From positions 1 through 64,000 of the forward strand of contig DATFYE010000145.1 in NCBI GenBank assembly GCA_035315185.1: DNA of 64,000 bases. Reading direction: 5' to 3'. Positions 1-8,074 of this stretch are shown here, piece by piece. This DNA comes from JADGQN01 sp035315185 (GTDB lineage Bacteria > Desulfobacterota > Syntrophorhabdia > Syntrophorhabdales > WCHB1-27). Position 1 is the stretch's first letter. Each line of letters begins with the position of its first letter. Both the position numbers and the translations under genes were made by a program. The notes under the pieces were generated by a model. That model made no database searches. It was not told the origin of the DNA and saw nothing but the letters and a program-made list of their open reading frames with translations.

Positions 1-1044
1 CTCTATTCCCTGCCACAGCCCGAGCAAACCGATCAGGACAGCTCCCGCGAGCCACAAGGCTCGGCCGTGTGTGAGTTGCTCAGCGTACGCTCTCACCACG
101 TACCATCCTTCGACAACAAACACCATGAGGAGCGGGATGAATTCAACGGAATACCTTCGGGTGGAATGACCGACACAGGCAAGGCTCAGCACATGAAAAA
201 TCGCCAGCCCAATGACGAGGTTTCGAAACGGGCGTTGCGCGCGGCCAAAGCCGGGGATGAGCAGAAGAATAAACGGAGGAAAGAGGGCGGCAAAGAAATG
301 GAATGCGACTATAGGGACATTGACAGAGGCCGCGAGGAGCGACACGAACTGGAGGTGCGTGGCTTTTCCGCTGACTATCCAGAGTCCGGTTGCGACACGC
401 AGATAAACAATATAGGCAAGGCCCAAGAGCATGAAGGGAGCAAAAAGAGCGGCGGTATGCGATAACCTCCGCCGGTACACGAGAAAGGCACCGAATGGCA
501 CGTAATAAACGACATATTCAGGCCTGGTCAGATATGTCAGCACAAGCAAGAATCCTGAAAGGGTGATTCTCCAGCTGCTCTTCTCCGTGTAGCCAACGAA
601 GAAAAAGAACACTGTAGCTGCAAAAAGCAGTGTAGCGAGAGACTCGGACAGAACCTGCGCGGAACAGCCAATGAGGTACGGATGAACAGCTATAAAGAAG
701 GCACCCCAGAGCGCCTTCGCCGAACCAAGAAACCGCTTAAGGGCGAGGTAGGCACCGTATACAAGCAGAAGCCCGCAGACAAGGGAAGCAAGCCTGCCTG
801 CCAGCTCCATGTCGGGAACAACAACGCGAAAGAGGGAAATGACAAGCGGATAAAACGGTGGAAAGATATTCTTGAGGGCCTCACCGAACGCTCCGCTCGC
901 AAAATGCTCTGCTATCTGTGCGTAAGCAACGCCGTCCATCTCAATAGCGCGGGCGTATATGATGTTAAGCCCACGTACGCCCAAGGCAAGAATCATGATG
1001 AGAATGAGCCAACATCCGCGGGCAGGTACCGGTGTTTGCTTCAT
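1..1044 (-). CDS. GT39/ArnT-like membrane glycosyltransferase, C-terminus beyond window
   Basis: The minus-strand frame is open from an ATG at 1044 to the window edge: 348 codons with no stop, so the gene is partial. It encodes a polytopic membrane protein with a first membrane segment near residues 10-28, then the periplasmic motif RAIEMDGVAYAQIA. Its acidic residue after helix 1 is typical of lipid-linked-sugar glycosyltransferases (PMT/ArnT/GT39). Many further hydrophobic segments follow, with the loop motif LTRPEYVVYY near residue 190. It starts 8 bp after the stop of the GT2 gene, whose last codons AAGGGATAG also offer a ribosome site, so the two are probably co-transcribed. The likely role is sugar transfer onto a lipid or surface glycan; the substrate is unknown. 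Confidence 0.75.
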   Translation of the reverse strand, partial: MKQTPVPARGCWLILIMILALGVRGLNIIYARAIEMDGVAYAQIAEHFASGAFGEALKNIFPPFYPLVISLFRVVVPDMELAGRLASLVCGLLLVYGAYLALKRFLGSAKALWGAFFIAVHPYLIGCSAQVLSESLATLLFAATVFFFFVGYTEKSSWRITLSGFLLVLTYLTRPEYVVYYVPFGAFLVYRRRLSHTAALFAPFMLLGLAYIVYLRVATGLWIVSGKATHLQFVSLLAASVNVPIVAFHFFAALFPPFILLLIPGFGRAQRPFRNLVIGLAIFHVLSLACVGHSTRRYSVEFIPLLMVFVVEGWYVVRAYAEQLTHGRALWLAGAVLIGLLGLWQGIE

Positions 1045-1052
1045 CTTTGACA

Positions 1053-2084
1053 CTATCCCTTCAGCGCGATGTCCCTCGCGCTGATTCCATACAGGGTCAT
1101 GAGAGTCTGCATATCGCGGGAGGAGATGAGACGCCGCTTCTGAATCTCCTTCCTTTTTGCCAGCATTTTCGGAAGGCCCTTTACGACAGCCGCGTAAACC
1201 TTGCCCAATATCCAGAGGAGCTCTATTTTCGAATGCTCTCTCGCGAACGCGCCTGATGCTCCTTTTCCCGTTACTGCTCCGTAGGCCTGAAAGAAATACC
1301 TTTGCAGTGTATAGAGTTGACTATAGATGAGAAGATCAAGAGGAAAATATTTTATGGTAATCCAGATTCTGTTCCTCTCCACGTGAAAGGCCTTTAATGC
1401 CGAGTAGGTCCCGGCTGCCGCTGAGTGGGCATGAGAGAGCTTTGCCTGCGGGGTATAGATCGTCTTCCATCCGCGCAAGCGTGCCCGCCAGCCAAGATCA
1501 GTATCATCAGCATACATGAAAAAATCTTCGTCAAAATACTCATTCCCCACTTTCACGTCTTCCAGCATGCTCTTCCGGGCCATGAGACAACATCCGGAAG
1601 CAAAAAAGACCTCTTCCTCCCGGTTATAAAAATCCGCCCGTTCCAGCCTTCCTCGCCCTATCGACAATCCATCTCGGAAAACCACAATCCCTGCCGCATC
1701 GAGTACGTCGTCTTCTGACTCCAGGTATATCTTGGAAGCAGAGGCCCCATAGCTCGGGTCTTTGTCTATTGCTCTCTTCAACGTGCCTATGCATCTGCGT
1801 TCCAGCTCTGTGTCGTTGTTCATAATGACTACATAGGCACCCTGCGCGTAGTGTATGCCAATGTTGTTCGCTGCCGAGTAACCCAGGTTTCTACCATTTT
1901 CGACAAGGAGAACGTCTTTGTATTTCTCCCTGATGAGCGCCGGTGATCCGTCGACAGAGCCGTTATCAACGACGATGGTCTGAAGATGAGCGTAGTCTTG
2001 CGCCAAGACGCTCTCCAGACACCGTTTAATCCAGGCCTTGCCATTGAAATTTAATATGACGACGGAGATCAGATCATCCATCAC
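1053..2084 (-). CDS. Family 2 glycosyltransferase (rhamnosyltransferase-like)
   Basis: A 343-residue cytoplasmic GT-A glycosyltransferase. It begins with the nucleotide-sugar binding strand ISVVILNFNGK (residues 6-16), followed by VVDNGSVDGS and the metal-binding NNDTE near residue 92. The acceptor-side motif DEDFFMYADDTDLGWR near 190-205 is typical of the RfbF/WbbL rhamnosyltransferase group. Length is normal for the family. It lies directly upstream of the GT39-like gene on the same strand, so it is probably a surface polysaccharide or glycolipid gene. An AT-rich promoter-like element lies about 110-160 bp upstream (2197-2243). Confidence 0.85.
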   Translation of the reverse strand: MMDDLISVVILNFNGKAWIKRCLESVLAQDYAHLQTIVVDNGSVDGSPALIREKYKDVLLVENGRNLGYSAANNIGIHYAQGAYVVIMNNDTELERRCIGTLKRAIDKDPSYGASASKIYLESEDDVLDAAGIVVFRDGLSIGRGRLERADFYNREEEVFFASGCCLMARKSMLEDVKVGNEYFDEDFFMYADDTDLGWRARLRGWKTIYTPQAKLSHAHSAAAGTYSALKAFHVERNRIWITIKYFPLDLLIYSQLYTLQRYFFQAYGAVTGKGASGAFAREHSKIELLWILGKVYAAVVKGLPKMLAKRKEIQKRRLISSRDMQTLMTLYGISARDIALKG

Positions 2085-2196
2085 GGAACCTGCACAATTT
2101 CAAAGCTCAATGTTCGATCTCCCTTTGCTCTGACACGTCTTGCAGACCCGACCGCAAGCGGGTCAGCTGCCACTATTTCTATGCGGCCTGCATTCG

Positions 2197-2243
2197 ATTA
2201 TATATATCGTATCCTCCCAAAAGACAACCAAATAGTGAGTAAC
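2197..2243. promoter_or_regulatory. Shared upstream element, copy 1
   Basis: An ATATATAT run and CC are followed by a conserved core ACCAAATAGTG at 2227-2237. The same arrangement recurs at 4545-4589. Both lie upstream of a minus-strand gene (the GT2 gene here, the protease there) and also upstream of a plus-strand element (the riboswitch here, the AlgI gene there), so the regulated direction is unclear. The pairing suggests a shared promoter or regulator site for surface-polysaccharide genes. Confidence 0.4.
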
Positions 2244-2287
2244 TGCTCTCTCAAGCGGTCGTAAAAGTTCGGGCAATAACTAAGGAT

Positions 2288-2372
2288 GAACCTGAAAAAG
2301 GCTAACCATCCGAAAGCATGGGATGCTATGCCACTGGCCTAAGCCGAGCGTTGAGGAGGGATACGGCGGCAA
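2288..2372 (+). promoter_or_regulatory. Cyclic di-GMP-I (GEMM-I) riboswitch, orphan
   Basis: The plus strand carries the GEMM-I core in the right order: GGCTAACC (2300-2307), a CCAT-CGAAAG-ATGGGA hairpin with a GAAA tetraloop (2306-2322), then ATGCC, and GGCCTAA at 2336-2342. A second stem follows, GCCG (2343-2346) pairing with CGGC (2364-2367) around the GAGGAGGGAT segment. This matches the Vibrio Vc2-type aptamer from memory. No plus-strand gene follows it. Downstream DNA is the 3' end of the opposing protease gene, so a read-through transcript would be antisense to that gene. Confidence 0.8.
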
Positions 2373-2465
2373 GCGTCTTTTCACGCAGGAAAATCATTGT
2401 TTCGAGGCAGGCAAAACGTCACGAGAGCATTGTCGTAGCGAACAACCTACCCCGATTTTGTTTTC

Positions 2466-4406
2466 TCAGTGTATGCCTACGATCTGCCACGGAGGAGGAA
2501 TGGTAGTGATGTAGGCACCGGAAGTAATGGTCGCGCCGTTCATGTACCAGACCGCCACGTCTCCAGTAGCAGCCTGTTGCCAGAGGATGTCGGGTTTGCC
2601 ATCCCCGTTGAAATCGGCCAGCCCTACGATCTGCCACGGAGGAGGAATGGTAGTGATGTAGGCACCGGAAGTAATGGTCGTGCCGTTCATGTACCAGACC
2701 ACCACGTCTCCAGTAGCAGCCTGTCGCCAGAGGATGTCGGCTTTGCCATCCCCGTTGAAATCACCCACCCCTTCGATCTGCCACGGAGGAGGAATGGTAG
2801 TGATGTAGGCACCGGAAGTAATGGTCGTGCCGTTCATGTACCAGACCACCACGTCTCCAGTAGCAGCCTGTCGCCAGAAGATGCTGAGACTGGGCGGCGT
2901 GGGTAAAGTGATTATCACCGTGTCGCTGAGGCTCGTCGACACATTGCCGGCAGCGTCCTTTGCCCATGCGTAAAGCGTCTTTGTACCCGCTGATGTGAAG
3001 GTGTACGTTGCCGGAGCAGTTGCCCTCCAGCCTGAGGCTGAAGCAGAGGGAGTAGCACTTGTTTCGGTAAGCATGTATCCCGTCACCCCGACATTGTCGG
3101 TTGCCGTGAAAGTCGTGATGTTGACCGTGAGCGATGTGGCAGTTGAGGGGATTACGAAGCCCGTGACGGTGGGCGGTGTCGTGTCGCCTGCCAGAGTTAT
3201 AGTAACCGTGCGGTTCAGGCTTGTGGACACGTTGCCGGCAGCGTCCTTTGCCCATGCGTAGAGCGTCTTGGTACCCGCTGATGTAAAAGTATAGGTCGTC
3301 GGAGCTGTTGCGCTCCAGCCCGTTGCCGAGGATGAAGGCGCCGTTGCACTCTCCGTGAGCATGTAGCCCGCCACACCGACATTGTCCGTCGCCGTAAAGC
3401 TGGTGACGGAGATAGTGAGTGATGTGGAAGTCGAAGGAATGATGAAGCTCGTTACTGTGGGCGGTGTCGTGTCGGCCGAAGAAGGAAGATAAGCAAGCGT
3501 GTATTCGCCAAAACCCACCACGCTGGTAAGTTCGGTGTAGGCGATCCTGAAATACCCGGCTTCGCCCCAGCCCGTTCCCCAGCTATTCTTGACTATGAAA
3601 TACTGACCGGGCTCATCATACCCGACGAGCAGCACCGCATGGCCGCCGGCGTAGCTCCCGGAAGTATACTTGTATACTCCGCCCGTATAATAGAAGAAGT
3701 CATTATAAACGTCCATGGTTGTTACGAGTGGACCAAAGCTGTTCAGGCCGTTTTTCAGTGCATCAACTGTTGGAGAAGCGGTAGTAACATAACTCCAGCT
3801 ATTTATCCTGGAAGCAGATGCCTGCCAGTTAGCGCAAGCATTCGAACAGGTTCCATTGGTGGCAGTGTACGGGTAGCATGCTTCGTCCGGCAGGCCGGTG
3901 TTTTTGATAAAGTTTGAAGCAGAAGTGATATATCCACCGTTGCAGTCTCCGGCATTGCCGCAGGAGACAAGTACCTGCTCGGCCTTATCAAGTCCTGTGG
4001 CGGACACCCCTGACCGGAGCAGAGCCGATTCAAGGGCGGCGGTGGTCGCAAAGGCCCAGCAGCTTCCGCAGTTTCCCTGGTTTCTTACCGGTGTTACAAA
4101 GTTGCCGCCGTTATTCCTCCAGTCGAGGCTTGGAGAAAGCCCTGTGGGAGGCTGAGCCGCTTGCATGGAGAGAACAGGTGCTCCCTCAGCGTGGGTTGGC
4201 TTGATAAGCCCCGCACGCATCCCCTTTTCTTCCGGAGACAGTCGCGAAACTGATGTTTCTCCAGCAGTCCACTTATGGCCCCTGGCCCCGATCGCCATCC
4301 GGATTTCTTCCAGGTCTGCGGCAAGGGAAATTGACCCGGCAAAAAAAACTAAAAGAAGAAAGATCTTGAGTGACAGCAGAATCTTGATCAATTGATCACG
4401 TCTCAT
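2466..4406 (-). CDS. Secreted papain-like (C1A) cysteine protease with Ig-like and FG-GAP/VCBS-type repeats
   Basis: About 646 residues from the ATG at 4406; an upstream in-frame ATG at 4457 is also possible. The 4406 start puts MRRDQLIKILLSLKIFLLL at the N-terminus as a clean signal peptide. The protease domain shows the catalytic Cys motif NQGNCGSCWAFA, the His motif GGHAVLLVGYDE and the Asn motif KNSWGTGWGEAGYFRI. Two near-identical Ig-like domains of about 95 residues follow, each starting DTTPPTV and ending in a SAGTKTLYAWAKDAAGNVS-type strand. The C-terminus has three 49-residue repeats with the calcium-loop-like core DFNGDGK and a WYMNGTTITSGAYITTIPPP segment. Probably exported and surface-attached or released. 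Neither candidate start has a strong ribosome site. Confidence 0.85.
   Translation of the reverse strand: MRRDQLIKILLSLKIFLLLVFFAGSISLAADLEEIRMAIGARGHKWTAGETSVSRLSPEEKGMRAGLIKPTHAEGAPVLSMQAAQPPTGLSPSLDWRNNGGNFVTPVRNQGNCGSCWAFATTAALESALLRSGVSATGLDKAEQVLVSCGNAGDCNGGYITSASNFIKNTGLPDEACYPYTATNGTCSNACANWQASASRINSWSYVTTASPTVDALKNGLNSFGPLVTTMDVYNDFFYYTGGVYKYTSGSYAGGHAVLLVGYDEPGQYFIVKNSWGTGWGEAGYFRIAYTELTSVVGFGEYTLAYLPSSADTTPPTVTSFIIPSTSTSLTISVTSFTATDNVGVAGYMLTESATAPSSSATGWSATAPTTYTFTSAGTKTLYAWAKDAAGNVSTSLNRTVTITLAGDTTPPTVTGFVIPSTATSLTVNITTFTATDNVGVTGYMLTETSATPSASASGWRATAPATYTFTSAGTKTLYAWAKDAAGNVSTSLSDTVIITLPTPPSLSIFWRQAATGDVVVWYMNGTTITSGAYITTIPPPWQIEGVGDFNGDGKADILWRQAATGDVVVWYMNGTTITSGAYITTIPPPWQIVGLADFNGDGKPDILWQQAATGDVAVWYMNGATITSGAYITTIPPPWQIVGIH
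2475..2884. repeat. Three in-frame 147-bp tandem repeats in the protease gene
   Basis: Units begin at about 2475, 2622 and 2769; the motif GATCTGCCACGGAGG recurs at 2481, 2628 and 2775, exactly 147 bp apart. The first two are complete and the third is nearly so, with very few base differences. Each encodes a 49-residue FG-GAP/VCBS-like module. The high DNA identity points to recent duplication or gene conversion. Confidence 0.9.
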
Positions 4407-4544
4407 CTCTATTGCCGCTTTGGATAAACTGTGAGGACAAATTCGTACCCTTCTCATTATCGTTCTATTTTCCCGCGTTTTAAATAGGAAGAAAGTATTA
4501 ATCTGGGTCTGACTGATGGTTGCCGCCTACTCATTGTTCTATCA

Positions 4545-4589
4545 ATATATATATCCAAGCCAGCCAAAAAACGACCAAATAGTGCGTTA
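4545..4589. promoter_or_regulatory. Shared upstream element, copy 2
   Basis: Second occurrence of the ATATATAT-CC-N-CCAAAA-ACCAAATAGTG arrangement, with the core at 4574-4584, in the divergent region between the protease gene and the AlgI-like gene. See copy 1 at 2197-2243. Confidence 0.4.
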
Positions 4590-4631
4590 TCCAGGGCCGG
4601 CATAAACCCCCGGCGAACCCCCGGCAACAGA

Positions 4632-4660
4632 TTGACAATATCCTGTGCCTAACATAAACT
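4632..4660 (+). promoter_or_regulatory. Sigma70-type promoter for the O-acetylation genes
   Basis: TTGACA at 4632-4637 and TAAACT at 4655-4660, separated by 17 bp and 44 bp before the GTG start of the AlgI-like gene. Confidence 0.5.
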
Positions 4661-4703
4661 TGATACCTGTCACAAGGCGCGAGGATCATTACAGCGGTGC
4701 ACG

Positions 4704-6140
4704 GTGCTTTTTAGCTCGGTAATTTTCATCTTTTTCTTTCTGCCTCTTACCCTCGCGGTCTATTTCCTCACGCCGCAACGCTTCAAGAATCTCTCGCTGT
4801 TAGTGATGAGCCTTCTTTTCTATTTCTGGACCGAAGGCAATTACCTCCTCGTTTTGATCACATCTCTTCTCGGCAATTATGGTTTCGCTCTGCTCATAGA
4901 ACGATGGGGAAGGCTTGGAAAGGGCAGAAAGGGCAAAATTGCCCTCTCTATCGCCATAGCCTTCAATATTGGCCTTCTTATCTTCTTCAAATACCTGGAC
5001 TTCATGGCCAGGCAGTTTGGTCTTGGCGGGATGGTCACGGGCTTTGCATTCGCCGTCCCCGGGTTATACGTTCCCATCGGTATTTCCTTTTTTACCTTCA
5101 AGGGGCTTTCGTACGTGATCGACGTGTACCGCAGGGACGTCAGGGTTCAAAAGAATGTTATCGATTATGCGCTGTATCACTCATTTTTTCCGCAAGTGCT
5201 GGCTGGGCCGATTGCCCGCTATCGCGGCATAGCATCTCAGATGATCGGGCGCAGAGTAACGCTGGAAGGGTTCAGGGCGGGTATGGAACGGTTCATCATC
5301 GGATTGGGTAAGAAGGTCCTTATCGCCAACCAGCTCGGCCCGCTTGTCGATCAGGTCTTTGGTTTGCCCTTGACCCGCTTGTCGTCTCCTGCAGCATGGC
5401 TCGGAATAATCTGCTACACGCTTCAGATCTATTTCGATTTCTCGGGTTACTCTGACATGGCGATCGGTCTCGGGAGGATGTTCGGTTTCAATACCCCGGA
5501 AAACTTTAACTATCCTTACATTGCACGGTCTGTACGGGAGTTCTGGAGAAGATGGCATATTACCCTGTCCGAATGGTTCAGAGATTACCTCTATATCCCT
5601 CTAGGGGGAAACAGAGGAAGTTCATACAAAACGTATTTTAATCTTCTCGTCGTCTTCCTGCTCTGCGGCCTGTGGCACGGAGCAAGCTGGACGTTCATAG
5701 TCTGGGGCCTGTGGCACGGCCTTTTTCTCGCTTTCGAGAGAACAAAGCCTGGCTCAAGGCTCTCCCGGCTCAGGATCTTGAGCCACCTCTACACCTGCCT
5801 CGTCTTTGTCCTGGGTTGGGTTTTTTTCAGATCTGCCGACATGGCGCAAGCGGTCGATTACCTGAAAGCCATGTCTGGTCTCAACATGGTAGGCGTTGCG
5901 CAGCCTTTCTCAGCTTTGATCGATGCCAAAATAATAACGTTGCTGCTTGTCGGGATGATCGGCAGCACGCCCGCAATGAGAGATTTAGTCAGACGCGTTA
6001 TCTCTCTCACTGAAGAGAGGTTGTCTTTAATGGCTGTCCGACAACTTATAGCCACCGCGGTGCTGTTAGGGATCTTTATAATCTCCTTATCTGCCACGTC
6101 CTACGATGTTTATAAGGCATTCATATACTTCAAGTTTTAG
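4704..6140 (+). CDS. algI: MBOAT-family polysaccharide O-acetyltransferase, AlgI-like
   Basis: A 478-residue polytopic inner-membrane protein that passes acetyl groups across the membrane for O-acetylation of an extracellular polysaccharide. It starts at a GTG; the N-terminus MLFSSVIFIFFFLPLTLAVY is the typical AlgI start. The MBOAT core has SFFTFKGLSYVIDVYR, FFPQVLAGPIARY, YFDFSGYSDMAIGLG and the catalytic-His segment LCGLWHGASWTFIVWGLWHG. The next gene, 16 bp downstream, is an AlgJ/AlgX-like SGNH protein, the usual partner. Which polymer is acetylated is unknown; no alginate genes are present in the window. Confidence 0.9.
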   Translation: MLFSSVIFIFFFLPLTLAVYFLTPQRFKNLSLLVMSLLFYFWTEGNYLLVLITSLLGNYGFALLIERWGRLGKGRKGKIALSIAIAFNIGLLIFFKYLDFMARQFGLGGMVTGFAFAVPGLYVPIGISFFTFKGLSYVIDVYRRDVRVQKNVIDYALYHSFFPQVLAGPIARYRGIASQMIGRRVTLEGFRAGMERFIIGLGKKVLIANQLGPLVDQVFGLPLTRLSSPAAWLGIICYTLQIYFDFSGYSDMAIGLGRMFGFNTPENFNYPYIARSVREFWRRWHITLSEWFRDYLYIPLGGNRGSSYKTYFNLLVVFLLCGLWHGASWTFIVWGLWHGLFLAFERTKPGSRLSRLRILSHLYTCLVFVLGWVFFRSADMAQAVDYLKAMSGLNMVGVAQPFSALIDAKIITLLLVGMIGSTPAMRDLVRRVISLTEERLSLMAVRQLIATAVLLGIFIISLSATSYDVYKAFIYFKF

Positions 6141-6156
6141 GCGGTAGTCCGCGGAA

Positions 6157-7365
6157 ATGACCGACAAGAGCACGAAAACCCAAAGAATATTTTCCCTCGC
6201 GACAGTCTGTTTGCTGATAATCCTCTTGGGCCTGCCCTTTTTTCAGACGAGCCTTCGCATGTTTCCTGACCTGAAGAGTGAGGAGAATAGGGTCCTGGCT
6301 CCCAGGCCTGCGTTGAAACCGGGAACTCCCTCGACTTTCTGGAAATATATCCAGGATTATCAAAACTACTTTAACGACAATTTCGGCTTCAGAAATCGAC
6401 TTATTCAAATCAACAGTTTTATCAATCTGAAGATTTTTGGCGTTTCTCCCACGCCGCTACCGGATGTTGTCGTCGGGAGAGACGGGTGGCTCTTTTACAA
6501 TGTTGCTCATGACGGCTCGAGCCTTGAAGACTATTACGGTTTAGCCGGGTTCACCTCACATCAACTATCAGCGATCAAGGAAAATATGGCAAGGCTGAGA
6601 AGGGAAGCCGCCTCGAGGAATATTCTGCTTATTCTGGTTATCGCACCGAGCAAACATACGGTTTACGAGGAATATCTTCCAACCCGGGTGTCCATGATGA
6701 AAGGTGCCCCATCGCGGGTTGACCAGCTATGCAGCGCGTGGGGCAGGGATGATACCCACGCGTGTTTTATTGACGCGCGCACACTCCTGACAACGGAAAA
6801 AAAAGAGCTGAGCTATCCGCTCTATTACAAAACCGACACCCATTGGAACAACCTGGGTGCCTTCCTGGTTTACCGCGAAATCATGAAAGAGGTGAAGATC
6901 AGGTACCCCGAGGTGAAGGCGCTCACTCTTGCGGATTTCAACCTTTCCTCGACACGGGTCCCCGGTCGTGACCTGGCGGGAATGGTGAATATGACTGGTC
7001 TTATGTCTGATACGGAAGTGACGCTCAAGCCTCTAAGGCCCACTGTTGCCAGGCAGTCAAATGCTCCGTACGCTTTTCGCACCGCAATCAGGAGCGAAAT
7101 GACAGGCTCTATGGGCCCGTACGTGGTGGCGTTCGGGGATTCTTTTCTACCATATCTGGTCCCCTATCTTTCGGAAAGCTTTTCCAGGGGGCTCTACCTC
7201 GCCGCGCCGCTTACGGTAGACTTTTCAGTTATAGACAAGGAAAAACCCGATGTGGTCATTGTGGAACTGGCTGAACGATACGCGGGGAGCCTCAAAATTG
7301 CATGGCCCCATACCTCTCCTCAAAATCAGGACCAAGCGCAAAGGTGGGTCTTTCCCTCGCCATGA
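6157..7365 (+). CDS. AlgJ/AlgX-like SGNH-type O-acetyltransferase partner
   Basis: A 402-residue membrane-anchored periplasmic protein with a hydrophobic segment at residues 12-28. The body resembles the AlgJ/AlgX/DltD-like SGNH hydrolase fold: GRDGWLFYN near residue 108, the Asp-His block YKTDTHWNNLGAF near residue 225, and the nucleophile-type block VAFGDSFLPYL near 326. These are the expected Ser, Asp and His positions. It follows the MBOAT gene by 16 bp and probably takes acetyl groups from it to modify exported glycan. Confidence 0.85.
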   Translation: MTDKSTKTQRIFSLATVCLLIILLGLPFFQTSLRMFPDLKSEENRVLAPRPALKPGTPSTFWKYIQDYQNYFNDNFGFRNRLIQINSFINLKIFGVSPTPLPDVVVGRDGWLFYNVAHDGSSLEDYYGLAGFTSHQLSAIKENMARLRREAASRNILLILVIAPSKHTVYEEYLPTRVSMMKGAPSRVDQLCSAWGRDDTHACFIDARTLLTTEKKELSYPLYYKTDTHWNNLGAFLVYREIMKEVKIRYPEVKALTLADFNLSSTRVPGRDLAGMVNMTGLMSDTEVTLKPLRPTVARQSNAPYAFRTAIRSEMTGSMGPYVVAFGDSFLPYLVPYLSESFSRGLYLAAPLTVDFSVIDKEKPDVVIVELAERYAGSLKIAWPHTSPQNQDQAQRWVFPSP

Positions 7366-7431
7366 ATCTTCCCATCGACCTGTGACATAGGGCTTGCGCA
7401 AGTTACCATTAATTGGTATACGTAGTAGTCT

Positions 7432-8067
7432 ATGCGGGCCGATGGCAAGAACAACATCCTTACGCTGCTGCTATGCTTTTTCTTATGCACCTTCGCGGCT
7501 GTCCCCACAGGCCGCGCAGCAGGGCTCTTCTCCGAGGTTACCTTCACCGGTTACGGGTGGGGGAAGCCGGAGGTGACCGTAACCATAAACCCGAAGCCCG
7601 GGGCTGAAACATTTGCTGAAGATGTTGTGACTGTCGTCGCAGAATGGAACAACATTCTCCAGAGGATACGCGGGGCACCGGCCCTCACCGTTGTTTCCGG
7701 CGCTAAAGCCGATATCATAGTGATCATCTCGCCGACGTCAGGCGAGCAGCTGGGGTCTGCGGCACTCAGTTCCGCCGTCCAGAACAGCTGCGTGCTCAGC
7801 GGAGTAACCATCCTCCTCCATACAAAGGCTCTCAACCGGACCTATTCCCACGCTGGCCTGCGCAATGTCGCGCGCCACGAGTTCGCGCACGCTCTCGGAC
7901 TCGGCCACAGCAATGACAAGAACGAGCAGATGTTTCCCTATGCTGATGAAGACATTTTTTTTGGAGCGGAGGATATCCATCCGTCTGAGTGTGAAGCGAA
8001 GGGGCTCTCGCTCATGTATCCTATGAGGCCTTACTGCATCATGCCGGAGAAAGTTAATTGCTTTTAG
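7432..8067 (+). CDS. Secreted matrixin-like zinc metalloprotease
   Basis: A 211-residue protein with a signal peptide (KNNILTLLLCFFLCTFAAVP, about residues 6-25). The zinc motif ARHEFAHALGLGHSND near residue 150 fits the metzincin pattern HExxHxxGxxH. A late Met (LMYPM) could be the Met-turn. It lies 66 bp after the AlgJ-like gene and 7 bp before the acyl-CoA synthetase, so it may be co-transcribed with either. The protein is small, essentially a bare catalytic domain; its target is unknown. Confidence 0.8.
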   Translation: MRADGKNNILTLLLCFFLCTFAAVPTGRAAGLFSEVTFTGYGWGKPEVTVTINPKPGAETFAEDVVTVVAEWNNILQRIRGAPALTVVSGAKADIIVIISPTSGEQLGSAALSSAVQNSCVLSGVTILLHTKALNRTYSHAGLRNVARHEFAHALGLGHSNDKNEQMFPYADEDIFFGAEDIHPSECEAKGLSLMYPMRPYCIMPEKVNCF

Positions 8068-8074
8068 AGAAGAA

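Noticed and set aside
67..1050. Plus-strand frames at the left edge
   Set aside because: They oppose a continuous minus-strand membrane-protein frame of 348 codons that fits a known glycosyltransferase family.
2469..2906. A 145-codon plus-strand frame downstream of the riboswitch
   Set aside because: It lies wholly within the 147-bp repeats of the minus-strand protease and is only a shadow of their periodicity; no ribosome site.
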